From Streptoalloteichus tenebrarius (lineage in GTDB: Bacteria > Actinomycetota > Actinomycetes > Mycobacteriales > Pseudonocardiaceae), in assembly GCF_024171885.1 (NCBI RefSeq), contig NZ_JAMTCP010000025.1:1-64000 (forward strand): DNA of 64,000 nt, in the 5' to 3' direction. Below are positions 41,561 through 54,521 of this stretch, in pieces; the first letter of the stretch is position 1; each line of letters starts with the position of its first letter. The notes under the pieces were generated by a model. It was not told the origin of the DNA. It saw only the letters and a list, made by a program, of their open reading frames with translations, and searched no databases. Position numbers and translations under genes: made by a program.

Positions 41561-42847
41561 GTGGTGAGCACGCCGTTCTGGGGGCCGGACTTCGCCGCCC
41601 TCCAGGCCACCGATCCCGAGATCGCCGAGGTGGTGTTGGGCGAGCTGGACCGGCAACGCGGCGGGTTGCAGCTCATCGCGAGCGAGAACCTGACCAGTCC
41701 GGCCGTGCTGGCCGCCCTCGGCTCGACGTTGTCCAACAAGTACGCCGAGGGCTACCCGGGCCACCGCTACTACGGCGGGTGCGCGCAGGTCGACCGCGCG
41801 GAGGAGCTGGCGGTGGAGCGCGCCAGGGAGCTGTTCGGCGCGGAGCACGCCAACGTGCAGCCGCACTCCGGCGCGTCGGCGAACCTCGCGGCCTACGCCG
41901 CCTTCCTCCAGCCGGGCGACCGGGTGCTGGCCATGGACCTGCGGCAGGGCGGGCACCTGACCCACGGGTCCAGGGTGAACTTCTCCGGCAAGTGGTTCCA
42001 GTCCGTCTCCTACACCGTGCGCGCGGACACCGAGCTGATCGACTACGACCAGGTGCGCGACCTGGCGCTGGCCTACGAGCCCAGGATGATCATCGCGGGG
42101 GCGACCGCCTACCCCCGGCTCATCGACTTCGCCGCGTTCCGGGAGATCGCCGACGAGGTCGGGGCGGTCCTCATGGTCGACGCCGCGCACTTCGTCGGCC
42201 TGGTCGCCGGCGGCGCCGTCCCCTCGCCCGTGCCGCACGCCGACGTCGTCACGTTCACGACGCACAAGGTCCTGCGCGGCCCCAGGGGCGGCATGATCCT
42301 CTGCCGCGCCGAGCACGCCAGGGCGATCGACAAGGCGGTGTTCCCGTTCACCCAGGGCGGGCCGTTGATGCACGCGGTCGCGGCCAAGGCCGTGGCGCTG
42401 CGGGAGGCGGCGCGACCGGAGTACGCCGCCTACGCCCGCCAGGTCGTGGCGAACGCGCGCGCCCTGGCCGCCGGGCTGGCCGAGCGGGGGCTGCGCCCGG
42501 TCTCCGGGGGCACCGACACGCACCTGGCGCTGCTCGACCTGCGCGAGCTGGACGTGACCGGCGCGCAGGCCGAGACCCGGTGTGAACTCGCTCGCATCAC
42601 CCTGAACAAGAACCTCGTCCCGTACGACCCGCGGACCCCGGCGACCGCGTCGGGCATCCGGGTGGGCTCGCCGTGCGTGACGACCCAGGGCATGACCGAG
42701 CCGGACATGGCGGTGGTCGCCGACCTGGTCGCGCGGGCGGTGCGGGCCGACCAGACGACCCAGGAGGGGGAGCGGGAGCTGGCCGCGGTGGCCGCCGAGG
42801 TGGCCGAACTCGTGGCCGAGCACCCGGCATACCCCCGGCAGTCGTAG
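41561..42847 (+). CDS. glyA: Serine hydroxymethyltransferase
   Basis: A 428-residue PLP enzyme interconverting serine and glycine with tetrahydrofolate. LIASENLTSPAV at the N-terminus, YPGHRYYGG, GHLTHG, VDAAHFVGLVA and the PLP Lys236 in TTHKVLRGPRGG are all visible. Some loops differ from common GlyA (MDLRQGGHLTHGSRVNFSGKWF; NLVPYDPRTPATASG in place of NAVPNDPRPP), so it is a somewhat divergent branch and a second copy may exist elsewhere. GTG start behind AGGAAG at the right distance. Conserved position between sua5 and wecA. Confidence 0.93.
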   Translation: MVSTPFWGPDFAALQATDPEIAEVVLGELDRQRGGLQLIASENLTSPAVLAALGSTLSNKYAEGYPGHRYYGGCAQVDRAEELAVERARELFGAEHANVQPHSGASANLAAYAAFLQPGDRVLAMDLRQGGHLTHGSRVNFSGKWFQSVSYTVRADTELIDYDQVRDLALAYEPRMIIAGATAYPRLIDFAAFREIADEVGAVLMVDAAHFVGLVAGGAVPSPVPHADVVTFTTHKVLRGPRGGMILCRAEHARAIDKAVFPFTQGGPLMHAVAAKAVALREAARPEYAAYARQVVANARALAAGLAERGLRPVSGGTDTHLALLDLRELDVTGAQAETRCELARITLNKNLVPYDPRTPATASGIRVGSPCVTTQGMTEPDMAVVADLVARAVRADQTTQEGERELAAVAAEVAELVAEHPAYPRQS

Positions 42848-42863
42848 GGCTTAGGCTGATCCC

Positions 42864-44030
42864 GTGGGCCCGTTGCCTACCAATGTCCCCGGTCTGCCGA
42901 TTCGGGAGTACGCCCTCGTCTGCCTCGTCACCGCGGCGGTGACGTTCCTGCTCACCGGACTGGTGCGGCTACTCGCCATCCGCGTGGGCGCCGTCGCCTA
43001 CCCGAGGAAGCGGGACGTCCACGTCAAGCCCATGCCCCGCATGGGCGGCGTGGCCATGTTCGGCGGCATCGTGGCCGGCCTGTGGCTGGCCCACCAGCTC
43101 CCGGTGCTGCGCAGGGCCTTCGACTACACCTTCGACATCCAGGCCGTGCTGATCGCCGGCGCGGTGATCGTGCTGGTCGGCGCGCTGGACGACCGGTTCG
43201 AGCTGGACTCGCTGACCAAGCTGGCCGGGCAGACCACCTCGGCGGGCGTGCTGGTGCTCCTCGGCGTGCAGTGGTTCGCCTTCTGGCTGCCGTGGGGCGG
43301 CAACGACACCAGCCTGGGCTCGGTGCTGCTGCTGTCCGGCAACCAGGGTGGGCTGCTCACCGTGCTGCTCGTGCTGACCATGGTCAACGCGATGAACTTT
43401 GTCGACGGCCTCGACGGGCTCGCCGCCGGCATCGGCATGATCGCCGCCGCCGCGACCTGCGCGTTCTCCCTCGGGCTGCTCACGGAGCGCAACGGCGACG
43501 TGGGCACCTACCCCCCCGCGCTGCTCGCGGCCACGCTGGCCGGCGCCTGCCTGGGCTTCCTGCCGCACAACTTCCAGCCCGCCAAGATCTTCATGGGCGA
43601 CTCCGGCTCGATGCTGATCGGGCTCATGCTGGCCGCGGCCTCCACGACCGCCTCGGGGCGGCTGGACTACGTCAACGCCGGCGTCGGGGCCAAGGACGCC
43701 ATCGCCCTGCTGTCGCCGCTGCTGGTGGTCGCCGCGGTGCTGTTCGTGCCGCTGCTCGACCTGCTGATGGCCGTCGTGCGGCGCACGAGGGCGGGGCGCA
43801 GCCCGTTCGCCCCCGACAAGATGCACCTGCACCACCGGCTGCTGGAGATCGGGCACTCGCAGCGTCGCGCCGTCCTGCTCATCTACCTGTGGGCCGCGGT
43901 GCTCGCCTTCGGCGCGGTCGCCCTGACCCTGTTCGACGCCTTCGTCGTCGGCTGGGGGGTCGGCCTGGGTCTGCTGGTCGCCCTCCTGGCCTCCGCCGTC
44001 CCCCGGTTGCGCGAGGCGCGACGCGGGTGA
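42864..44030 (+). CDS. Undecaprenyl-phosphate sugar-1-phosphate transferase (WecA/TagO/MraY family)
   Basis: A 388-residue polytopic enzyme with about eleven helices. Catalytic signatures are GALDDRFELD, the NFVDGLDGLAAG loop, FMGDSGSMLIG and the HHRLLEIGHS motif near the C-terminus. It links a sugar phosphate, probably GlcNAc-1-phosphate, to undecaprenyl phosphate for cell-wall polymer or arabinogalactan-linker synthesis. The GTG lies six bases after TAGGCT, so it is probably leaderless. Its place just before the ATP synthase genes is conserved in actinomycetes. Confidence 0.92.
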   Translation: MGPLPTNVPGLPIREYALVCLVTAAVTFLLTGLVRLLAIRVGAVAYPRKRDVHVKPMPRMGGVAMFGGIVAGLWLAHQLPVLRRAFDYTFDIQAVLIAGAVIVLVGALDDRFELDSLTKLAGQTTSAGVLVLLGVQWFAFWLPWGGNDTSLGSVLLLSGNQGGLLTVLLVLTMVNAMNFVDGLDGLAAGIGMIAAAATCAFSLGLLTERNGDVGTYPPALLAATLAGACLGFLPHNFQPAKIFMGDSGSMLIGLMLAAASTTASGRLDYVNAGVGAKDAIALLSPLLVVAAVLFVPLLDLLMAVVRRTRAGRSPFAPDKMHLHHRLLEIGHSQRRAVLLIYLWAAVLAFGAVALTLFDAFVVGWGVGLGLLVALLASAVPRLREARRG

Positions 44031-44088
44031 GCGGCCCGACCTGTACCCGAATCGGGCACTGCCGGCCACGTGGGTGACAATCGGTCAC

Positions 44089-44547
44089 GTGGCTACGACG
44101 ACGAACGTCTCCGACGCGCTGCGGTCCGCCCTCCGCCAGGCCGGGATCGTCCTGGTGCTCGGCACGGCCGTGGCGGCGCTCGTCGGGTGGCTGGTCCAGG
44201 GCATGCCCGGCCTGTGGGGCGCGCTCGTGGGCGCCGCGACCGCCGGCGGGTTCCTGCTGGTGACGGCGGTGGTCATGCTGGCGACGGTGAACGCGCCGCC
44301 CAGCACCACGGCGGCGGCGGTGCTCGGGTCGTGGCTGTTCAAGATGGTCCTGTTGTTCGTGCTGCTGATGGCGCTGCGGGACCAGCAGTTCATGAGCAAG
44401 GCGGTGTTCGGGATCGTCGCCGCGGTGGCCCTGGTCGGGGTGCTCGCCGTCGAGACCCGCGCGGTGCTGAAGGCCAAGGTGCCGTACGTGGACCCCGGAG
44501 CGGGGGGCGGTCAGGGTGGCTCAGTGGAGCGGCCCGAACAGCCCTAG
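44089..44547 (+). CDS. ATP synthase protein I family membrane protein
   Basis: A 152-residue protein with four membrane helices (AGIVLVLGTAVAALVGWLV, GALVGAATAGGFLLVTAVVML, LGSWLFKMVLLFVLLMAL, AVFGIVAAVALVGVLAV) of the AtpI family, thought to help assemble the c-ring or carry Mg2+. The GTG at 44089 lies seven bases after GACAAT, suggesting a leaderless mRNA. It is separated by 62 bases from the next small gene. Confidence 0.82.
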   Translation: MATTTNVSDALRSALRQAGIVLVLGTAVAALVGWLVQGMPGLWGALVGAATAGGFLLVTAVVMLATVNAPPSTTAAAVLGSWLFKMVLLFVLLMALRDQQFMSKAVFGIVAAVALVGVLAVETRAVLKAKVPYVDPGAGGGQGGSVERPEQP

Positions 44548-44609
44548 GTGAAAGAGTCCACCCCTGCCGTTCGAGGTTCGGTCAACTGGTTGGTAAGGTG
44601 CGCGCTGGG

Positions 44610-44819
44610 ATGAGTGACGAGACGGACAAAACCACCTCAACGGGTGACGGCGACGTCTGGAGGCTCATCAGCACCCTCGTTGCCGGCCCCGTCGTGTGGG
44701 GTGGCATCGGGTACCTCGTGGACTGGGCGAACGACAGCCGGATCTTCCTCCCGATCGGGCTGGGGTTCGGCTTCGTCCTGGGGTTCTACATCGTGTACGT
44801 CCGTCACGGCCGGGGCTGA
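44610..44819 (+). CDS. AtpZ/AtpI-like small membrane protein
   Basis: A 69-residue protein with an acidic N-terminus and two membrane helices (LISTLVAGPVVWGGIGYLVDW and IFLPIGLGFGFVLGFYIVYV), the pattern of the short ATPase-associated AtpZ/gene-1 family that sits at the head of F-ATPase operons. TAAGGT (44594-44599) is a likely -10 box, giving an almost leaderless transcript. It begins the atp operon proper. Confidence 0.85.
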   Translation: MSDETDKTTSTGDGDVWRLISTLVAGPVVWGGIGYLVDWANDSRIFLPIGLGFGFVLGFYIVYVRHGRG

Positions 44820-45968
<1,149 letters not shown>

Positions 45969-45987
45969 CCTCACTCGACACTAGGCG

Positions 45988-46539
45988 GTGACCACCGTGA
46001 ACAGCCAGACCGTGATCGCGGCGGAGCACAACGTGCTCCTGCCCGCGACCTACGACATCGTCTGGTCCACGGTCTGCTTGGTGATCATCGGCCTCGTCTT
46101 CTGGAAGAAGGTGCTCCCGCTCTTCCAGAAGGTGCTGGCCGAGCGCACCGAGAAGATCGAGGGCGGGATCGCCAAGGCCGAGGCGGCCCAGGCCGAGGCC
46201 CAGCGGACGCTGGAGCAGTACCGGGCCCAGCTCGCGGAGGCGCGGGCCGAGGCGGCCCGGATCAGGGACGACGCGCGGGCCGAGGGCCAGCGCATCGTCG
46301 ACGAGATGCGGGAGCAGGCCCAGGCCGAGGCCAACCGGATCGTGGCCCAGGGCCAGGCGCAACTGGCTGCTCAGAAGGCGCAGATCGTGGCCGAGCTGCG
46401 GGCCGACCTCGGTCGGGTCGCGGTGGACCTCGCCGGCCGGGTGGTCGGCGAGTCCCTGGAGGACGAGGCTCGGCGTCGCGGCACCGTGGACCGGTTCCTC
46501 GACGAGCTGGACGCGGTCTCCGCTCCGGCGGCGAAGTGA
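45988..46539 (+). CDS. atpF: ATP synthase subunit b
   Basis: A 183-residue stator subunit: one membrane helix near residues 20-40 ([19 protein letters not shown]) and a long Ala/Glu/Arg/Gln coiled coil (about 50-150) that reaches up to delta. Start is GTG 45988 or GTG 45997; ribosome-site spacing does not decide. Confidence 0.95.
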   Translation: MTTVNSQTVIAAEHNVLLPATYDIVWSTVCLVIIGLVFWKKVLPLFQKVLAERTEKIEGGIAKAEAAQAEAQRTLEQYRAQLAEARAEAARIRDDARAEGQRIVDEMREQAQAEANRIVAQGQAQLAAQKAQIVAELRADLGRVAVDLAGRVVGESLEDEARRRGTVDRFLDELDAVSAPAAK

Positions 46540-46561
46540 CACGGGCGGGGGATGACAGTCG

Positions 46562-47389
46562 ATGACACTGCACGCCGCGAGCCGGGACGCCCTCGCCGCC
46601 GCTGAGCAGCGGTTGCAGGAGGTCGTCAGCGCGGGGCTCGACAGCGCGGGCCTGGGCCAGCTCGGCGACGAGTTGTTCGCCGTCGCCGGGCTGCTCACCC
46701 AGCAGCCCTCGCTGCGCCGCGCCGTGGCCGACGCCTCCACCGATCCGGGCCGCCGCGAGCGGCTGGTCCGGGGCCTGCTGGAGGGCAAGGTCGGCGCGGC
46801 CACCCTGGACGTGCTCACCTCGGTGGTCACCGCCCGCTGGTCCAGCCCGCGTGAGCTGGTGGCCGGGGTGGAGACGCTGGCCCGCACGGCCCTGCTGACG
46901 CGGGCCGAGCGGGACGAGCGGCTGGACGCGGTCGAGGACGAGCTGTTCCGGCTCGGCCGGATCGTGTCGGGGCAGCCGGAGCTGGACAGGTTGCTGTCCG
47001 ACCCGGTCTCGCCGGCCGAGGGCAAGGTCGACCTGGTTCGGCGACTGCTCGCCGACCGGGTCGAGCCGGTCACGATGACCCTGGTCGAGCAGTTGGTGAG
47101 CCGGCCGCACGGGGTCGACGTGGTCGACGGGCTCGACGAGCTGGCCGCGATGGCGGCGCGACGTCGGGAGCGTTCGGTGGCCCACGTCCGGTCCGCCGTG
47201 CCGTTGAGCGAGGCCCAGCAGGAGCGGCTGGTCGCCATCCTGCGGCGGATCTACAACCGACCGGTCGCCCTGCACGTCGAGCTGGACCCGTCGCTGGTCG
47301 GCGGTCTGGTGGTCCGTGTCGGCGACGAGGTCATCGACGGCAGCGTCGTCGGCAGGTTGCAGGCCCTGGGCCGCGAGCTGGCCCGGTAG
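46562..47389 (+). CDS. atpH: ATP synthase subunit delta
   Basis: A 275-residue delta/OSCP subunit, about 90 residues longer than the E. coli form, as usual in actinobacteria. The OSCP C-terminal signature [51 protein letters not shown] is clear. It joins the peripheral stalk to the alpha subunits. Confidence 0.95.
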   Translation: MTLHAASRDALAAAEQRLQEVVSAGLDSAGLGQLGDELFAVAGLLTQQPSLRRAVADASTDPGRRERLVRGLLEGKVGAATLDVLTSVVTARWSSPRELVAGVETLARTALLTRAERDERLDAVEDELFRLGRIVSGQPELDRLLSDPVSPAEGKVDLVRRLLADRVEPVTMTLVEQLVSRPHGVDVVDGLDELAAMAARRRERSVAHVRSAVPLSEAQQERLVAILRRIYNRPVALHVELDPSLVGGLVVRVGDEVIDGSVVGRLQALGRELAR

Positions 47390-47455
47390 GCGAGACGGCC
47401 CGGCGCAGCCCACTCCGAGCCCCTTTCCCAAGTACGAACCGAGAGCAGGAACGAC

Positions 47456-49102
47456 ATGGCGGAGCTGACGATCTCGTCGGACGAGATCCGCAGTGCGATC
47501 GAGAACTACGTCTCCAGCTACTCCCCGGAGGTCAGCCGGGAAGAGGTCGGCGTTGTCACCTACTCCGGTGACGGCATCGCCTATGTCGAGGGCCTGCCCT
47601 CGGCGATGACCAACGAGCTGCTCGAGTTCCCCGGCGGCGTCCTCGGCGTCGCGCTGAACCTCGACGTGCGCGAGATCGGCGCGGTCATCCTCGGCAACTA
47701 CGAGACCATCGAGGAGGGCCAGGAGGTCAAGCGCACCGGCCAGGTGCTGTCCGTGCCGGTGGGCGACGGCTTCCTCGGCCGCGTGGTCAACCCCCTCGGC
47801 CAGCCCATCGACGGCCTCGGCGAGATCGTCGCCGACGACCGCCGCGTGCTGGAGCTCCAGGCCGCGACCGTGATGGAGCGGCAGCCGGTGAAGGAGCCGC
47901 TCCAGACCGGCATCAAGGCCATCGACTCGATGACGCCGATCGGCAGGGGCCAGCGGCAGCTCATCATCGGTGACCGCAAGACCGGCAAGACCACGGTCTG
48001 CGTGGACACCATCCTGAACCAGAAGGCCGCCTGGGAGACCGGCGACCCGAACCAGCAGGTGCGCTGCATCTACGTGGCGGTGGGCCAGAAGGGCTCCACC
48101 ATCGCGGCCGTGCGCAAGACGCTGGAGGACGCGGGCGCGCTGGAGTACACCACCATCGTGGCCGCCCCGGCGTCCGACCCGGCCGGCTTCAAGTGGCTGG
48201 CCCCGTACACCGGGTCGGCCATCGGCCAGCACTGGATGTACCAGGGCAAGCACGTCCTGATCATCTTCGACGACCTGACCAAGCAGGCCGAGGCCTACCG
48301 GGCCATCTCGCTGCTGCTGCGCCGTCCGCCGGGCCGCGAGGCGTACCCGGGTGACGTCTTCTACCTGCACTCCCGTCTGCTGGAGCGCTGCGCGAAGCTG
48401 TCCAAGGAGCTTGGCGGCGGCTCGATGACCGGTCTGCCCATCATCGAGACCAAGGCCAACGACGTGTCGGCCTACATCCCGACCAACGTCATCTCCATCA
48501 CCGACGGCCAGTGCTTCCTGGAGTCCGACCTGTTCAACCAGGGCGTGCGGCCCGCGGTGAACGTGGGTATCTCGGTCTCCCGCGTCGGTGGCTCCGCCCA
48601 GATCAAGGCCATGCGGAAGGTCGCGGGCTCGCTGCGCCTCGACCTGTCGCAGTACCGCGAGCTGGAGGCGTTCGCCGCGTTCGCGTCGGACCTCGACGCG
48701 GCGTCCAAGGCCCAGCTCGAACGGGGCGCGCGGCTGGTCGAGCTGCTCAAGCAGCCGCAGTACAGCCCGCTGGCGGCGCAGGAGCAGGTCGCCTCGATCT
48801 ACGCGGGCACCAAGGGCCACCTGGACTCGGTGCCGGTGGAGGACGTGCGGCGGTTCGAGGCCGAGCTGCTGGACTTCCTGCGGCGCAACCACAAGGGCAT
48901 CCTGGAGGAGATCCGGGAGACCAAGGACCTCTCCGACGAGAACGAGCAGCGGCTGGCTGACGCGATCACCGCGTTCAAGCGGCAGTTCACCGCCTCGGAC
49001 GGGTCCTCGGTGGTCAACGAGGCCGCGGCCGAGGCGATGGAGGCCGGCAAGGTCGGCCAGGAGTCGGTGAAGGTGCACAAGCCGGCCCCGGCCAAGAAGT
49101 GA
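47456..49102 (+). CDS. atpA: ATP synthase subunit alpha
   Basis: A 548-residue non-catalytic nucleotide-binding subunit. P-loop GDRKTGKT at 172-179, with Lys where many have Gln, and the arginine-finger region [13 protein letters not shown] are present. The C-terminus has an extra Ala/Lys-rich tail, a feature of actinobacterial alpha subunits linked in mycobacteria to suppression of ATP hydrolysis. ATG behind AGGAACGAC. Confidence 0.97.
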   Translation: MAELTISSDEIRSAIENYVSSYSPEVSREEVGVVTYSGDGIAYVEGLPSAMTNELLEFPGGVLGVALNLDVREIGAVILGNYETIEEGQEVKRTGQVLSVPVGDGFLGRVVNPLGQPIDGLGEIVADDRRVLELQAATVMERQPVKEPLQTGIKAIDSMTPIGRGQRQLIIGDRKTGKTTVCVDTILNQKAAWETGDPNQQVRCIYVAVGQKGSTIAAVRKTLEDAGALEYTTIVAAPASDPAGFKWLAPYTGSAIGQHWMYQGKHVLIIFDDLTKQAEAYRAISLLLRRPPGREAYPGDVFYLHSRLLERCAKLSKELGGGSMTGLPIIETKANDVSAYIPTNVISITDGQCFLESDLFNQGVRPAVNVGISVSRVGGSAQIKAMRKVAGSLRLDLSQYRELEAFAAFASDLDAASKAQLERGARLVELLKQPQYSPLAAQEQVASIYAGTKGHLDSVPVEDVRRFEAELLDFLRRNHKGILEEIRETKDLSDENEQRLADAITAFKRQFTASDGSSVVNEAAAEAMEAGKVGQESVKVHKPAPAKK

Positions 49103-49110
49103 CGTGAGCC

Positions 49111-51472
<2,362 letters not shown>

Positions 51473-51503
51473 GCTGAGCGCGCCGGACGTCCGCGTGTGC
51501 GGA

Positions 51504-51535
51504 AGGGCCGGGCTCCCCTCGGGGAGCCCGGCCCT
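51504..51535. terminator. Bidirectional terminator between atpD and the membrane-protein gene
   Basis: Fifteen-base perfect arms (51504-51518 and 51521-51535). It lies between convergent genes and would end the atp transcript before atpC. Confidence 0.88.
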
Positions 51536-51556
51536 CGGCGTTTCGGCGGCGGGTCG

Positions 51557-52894
51557 TCACCGCTGGAGCGGGATGATCCGGCTGCCCCCGTCGGGAGGGA
51601 CGATCTCGACGTCGACCCTGGGCCGGCCGTCGGGCACCAGGGCGGCGTCCCGGCCGAGCAGGACCCACCGGCGCTCCTCGGTGAAGTAGCTGATCCGGGC
51701 GCCGGGCCTGGCCACGATCCAGCCCTGCCCGTCCGGCAGGGGGACCTGGACCGGGAGTTCGGCGGCCGGGTCCGCCGGGCCGACGCGCGTGGTGCGTTCG
51801 GCGGCGCCCTCACCGCTGACCACGTACACCTGGGCCGGCTGCGAGTCCGACACGAGTTCGCCGACGAGCACCGGTCGGCCGTCGACCCTGGTGGCGACGA
51901 GCCACCGGGGGACCCCGTGCTCACGGGCGTACGGGTCGTACGCGCGTGCCCGCCACAGCGCCTCCTGGAAGTGGTTCAGCAGGTCCTCCGGCCGGGGCCG
52001 AGGGTCACCGCCGACCCAGGTCACGCCCGTGCGCCAGCCGAGCCCGGGGTCGAGCCGCACGCCCGACGGGGCGAGGCCGAGGTACTGCCTGGCGCGGACG
52101 AGGGGCACGCGCGTGCGGTGGTCCCTGCCGCCGCCCGCCGGGCTGCTCTCGACGGCGATCGTGTCGGCTCGGCTCTCCCCGGGGAGTTCGGCGACCTGGA
52201 CGCCGTCCAGCGCCCGCATCGGGTGCCAGTCCCGCACCGAGCTGTCGCCCTCGAACCTGGGGTTCGCCGAGACCGACAGGGGCGTGCCGGGGTCGGGGAC
52301 GAGGACCGTGCGGTCGTTGGGTCCGAACTGGAAGCCGGTCAGGGTGTCGCCGTGGGACGGGAAGCCGTCGCCGAGGAGCTTGACCGCGCCGTCGGCCGGG
52401 TCGACCCCGACCAGCCCGGTCAGGGTGACCTCCCTGTCGGTGTCGGCGGGGGGCAGGTCGCCGTGGGGGTGGAGGAACGCCCGTTGGAGGACGACAGCGG
52501 CGCGCCCGGCGGGGGTGGTCCCCGCCCAGTACACGTGGGGCTTCCCCCTGCGGTCGTCGAAGACGCCCCTGGCGCGGTTCCACGACCGGGGCAGGCCCTC
52601 CTCCCACGCCCGGACGGCGGTGGCGAGGAACTCCTGGTCGCCGGCGAGGTCGCCGCGGGTGGGCTGGTCGAGGCGGAGGTCCGTCGCGACGGCGGCGGGC
52701 GAGGGGTGCCGCCAGAGGGCGGCGGAGCCGACGCCGACCACCATGGTCAGCACGGCGGTGGCGCCCACGACGAGCGCGCGTCGGCGCGCCCTGCGGCGCC
52801 GCGCGCCGAGGAGCACGCGCTCGGGGAATCCGGATCGGACGTCCACTGTGGACGCGGCGTCCCTCAGGGACCGGCTCAGCAGCTCGGTGTCCAA
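51557..52894 (-). CDS. Membrane-anchored partner of the ECF sigma factor (putative anti-sigma)
   Basis: A 445-residue protein. Residues 1-38 are cytoplasmic with an Arg-rich end, residues 39-60 are one membrane helix (ALVVGATAVLTMVVGVGSAALW), and the remainder is a large extracytoplasmic region rich in beta-type sequence without a recognised domain. It lacks the HxxxCxxC zinc motif of ZAS anti-sigma factors. It starts three bases after the sigma gene's stop, so the two are co-transcribed. Gene order and topology suggest it holds or senses for that sigma factor; this is inference. Confidence 0.7.
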   Translation of the reverse strand: MDTELLSRSLRDAASTVDVRSGFPERVLLGARRRRARRRALVVGATAVLTMVVGVGSAALWRHPSPAAVATDLRLDQPTRGDLAGDQEFLATAVRAWEEGLPRSWNRARGVFDDRRGKPHVYWAGTTPAGRAAVVLQRAFLHPHGDLPPADTDREVTLTGLVGVDPADGAVKLLGDGFPSHGDTLTGFQFGPNDRTVLVPDPGTPLSVSANPRFEGDSSVRDWHPMRALDGVQVAELPGESRADTIAVESSPAGGGRDHRTRVPLVRARQYLGLAPSGVRLDPGLGWRTGVTWVGGDPRPRPEDLLNHFQEALWRARAYDPYAREHGVPRWLVATRVDGRPVLVGELVSDSQPAQVYVVSGEGAAERTTRVGPADPAAELPVQVPLPDGQGWIVARPGARISYFTEERRWVLLGRDAALVPDGRPRVDVEIVPPDGGSRIIPLQR

Positions 52895-52897
52895 CGT

Positions 52898-53425
52898 TCA
52901 GTGCCTTCCTTGCGCGATGAGCTGGGGTTCTCCGAGCAGGTCCCGGAGCCGGGCCAGACCGCGGGAGGTCTGGCTCTTGACGGTGCCGAGACCGCAGCCG
53001 AGCGCGGCGGCGGTCTGCGCCTCCGACAGGTCGTCGAAGAACCGCAGCACCAGCACCGCGCGCATGCGGGGCGGGAGCTGGGAGAGCGCGGAGACCACGC
53101 GGTCCCGGTCGGCGACCGCGTCCTCGTGGCCGCGCGTCGCGGGGTCGGGAGCGCTCTCCAGCGGCGCCTCGCGGACCCGGCGCGCCCGGCGGCGCCACCG
53201 GTTGGCCGCCGCGTTGGCCAGCGCGGCCCTGACGTAGGGCTCGGCGTCGCCCCTGATGCGTCGCCAGCGCGCGTAGACGCGTTCCAACACCTCCTGGAGC
53301 AGGTCCTCGGCCGCGTGCTGGTCGCCGCCGCAGAGCAGGTACGCGGTGCGGAGCAGGGCCTGGGATCTGTGTCGGACGAAGTCGCCGAAGTCGGCGTCCG
53401 TGTCGGCCACCACCACCCCCGTCAC
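52898..53425 (-). CDS. ECF RNA polymerase sigma factor (SigE-like family)
   Basis: A 175-residue sigma-70 family factor with only regions 2 and 4. Region 2 is at about 15-80 (LLRTAYLLCGGDQHAAEDLLQEVLERVYARWRRI) and region 4 at about 112-165 (LPPRMRAVLVLRFFDDLSEAQTAAALGCGLGTVKSQTSRGLARL). It directs polymerase to stress promoters. It is divergent from atpC and co-transcribed with the membrane protein downstream. Its insertion between atpD and atpC is the unusual point. Confidence 0.92.
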   Translation of the reverse strand: MTGVVVADTDADFGDFVRHRSQALLRTAYLLCGGDQHAAEDLLQEVLERVYARWRRIRGDAEPYVRAALANAAANRWRRRARRVREAPLESAPDPATRGHEDAVADRDRVVSALSQLPPRMRAVLVLRFFDDLSEAQTAAALGCGLGTVKSQTSRGLARLRDLLGEPQLIAQGRH

Positions 53426-53538
53426 GGTCGTGGGCCACCGGCCGGCGACCCGTCGTCCCCTCGGACACCGGGACGCCGCGCCGGGGTTGCCACGGCACCG
53501 TCTAGACTGCGCGAGGAGGACCGACGAAGGAGATGCGC

Positions 53539-53904
53539 GTGGCCGAGATGTCCGTCCAGCTTGTCGCCGTCGAGCGCCGCCTGTGGTCCGGCAGGGCGAC
53601 GGCCGTGGTCGCCCAGACCACCGAGGGCGAGATCGGCATCCTCCCCGGGCACGAGCCGCTGCTCGGCCAGCTCGTGGAGGGCGGCGTCGTGCGGATCACC
53701 ACCGCCGACGGCGACGTGACCACGGCCGCGGTCCACGGCGGCTTCCTCTCGGTGACCGGCGAGGGCGTGAGCGTGCTCGCCGAGGCCGCCGAACTCGCCC
53801 ACGAGATCGACGTCGAGCGGGCCAGGGAGGACCTGCGCCAGGGCGACGACGAGGCGCGAGCACGAGCCATCGCACGTCTGCGGGCGGCCGGACACGCAGC
53901 CTGA
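53539..53904 (+). CDS. atpC: ATP synthase subunit epsilon, detached from the operon
   Basis: A 121-residue epsilon subunit: the N-terminal beta sandwich ([42 protein letters not shown]) and a short C-terminal helix pair ([24 protein letters not shown]). The GTG at 53539 is chosen because AAGGAG ends six bases before it; an ATG at 53533 touches the site and is too close. TAGACT at 53503-53508 gives atpC its own promoter. It lies 2 kb from atpD, behind a terminator and two opposite-strand genes. Confidence 0.93.
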   Translation: MAEMSVQLVAVERRLWSGRATAVVAQTTEGEIGILPGHEPLLGQLVEGGVVRITTADGDVTTAAVHGGFLSVTGEGVSVLAEAAELAHEIDVERAREDLRQGDDEARARAIARLRAAGHAA

Positions 53905-53926
53905 GACGGCGCGGGCGGGCCGGGCC

Positions 53927-54358
53927 GTGTGGATCGCCGAGATCGTCGGGGTGGTCCTCTTCGCGGTGGCGGTCGCGCTCGCCCTGCTCGCCTGGCGTCG
54001 ACTGCGCCTGCTCCGCCAGGGGGGCGTCGACGTGGCGCTGCGGTCCCGGCTCGACGAGTCCGGCAGGGGCTGGCACCTCGGGATCGGGCGGTACCGGGGC
54101 GACGAGTTCGCCTGGTACCGGATCCTGAGCGTGCGGTCGGGGCCGGACCGGATCATCCGGCGGGACGGACTGGAGATCTCCACGCGTCGCGAGCCCACCG
54201 GCACGGAGACCTACGCGATGCCGCTCAGCTCCACCGTGCTGACCTGTCGGGCCACCGACGGGGACGTGGAGCTGGCGATGGGCCCGGACGCGCTCACCGG
54301 CTTCCTGTCGTGGCTGGAGTCGGCCCCGCCGGGCCGCCAGGTCCCCTGGGCCTCCTGA
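53927..54358 (+). CDS. DUF2550 membrane protein
   Basis: A 143-residue protein with one N-terminal membrane helix (IAEIVGVVLFAVAVALALLAW) followed by a soluble domain (GWHLGIGRYRGDEFAWYRILSVRSGPD..RRDGLEI and a C-terminal ALTGFLSWLESAPPG). This is the DUF2550 family that follows atpC in mycobacteria and relatives. Function unknown. GTG start; 22 bases after atpC, so likely co-transcribed. Confidence 0.85.
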   Translation: MWIAEIVGVVLFAVAVALALLAWRRLRLLRQGGVDVALRSRLDESGRGWHLGIGRYRGDEFAWYRILSVRSGPDRIIRRDGLEISTRREPTGTETYAMPLSSTVLTCRATDGDVELAMGPDALTGFLSWLESAPPGRQVPWAS

Positions 54359-54399
54359 GGGGCCGACCTCCCGCTCATCCCGACCTCATCCCAACCCGG

Positions 54400-54448
54400 C
54401 CGACCCGCCCGCGCGGCACCCGACAACGAGGTGCGCGGGGCGGGTCGG
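54400..54448. terminator. Bidirectional terminator between DUF2550 and cobalamin adenosyltransferase genes
   Basis: Eleven-base outer arms (54400-54410 and 54438-54448) with an inner CACC/GGTG stem. Both neighbouring genes point towards it. Confidence 0.8.
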
Positions 54449-54474
54449 AGCCGTTCCTGGCCCGGTCGGTCGCG

Positions 54475-54521
54475 GCTCAGCCGTTGGCGGGCTCAGCCGT
54501 CGGCGGGCTCAGCCGTTGGCG
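54475..54521. repeat. Three 16-base tandem repeats at the 3' end of the cobalamin adenosyltransferase gene
   Basis: GCTCAGCCGTTGGCGG occurs at 54475, with one mismatch at 54491, and at 54507 where it contains the gene's stop codon and last codons. Two extra copies of the gene end therefore lie just beyond it. Confidence 0.9.
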
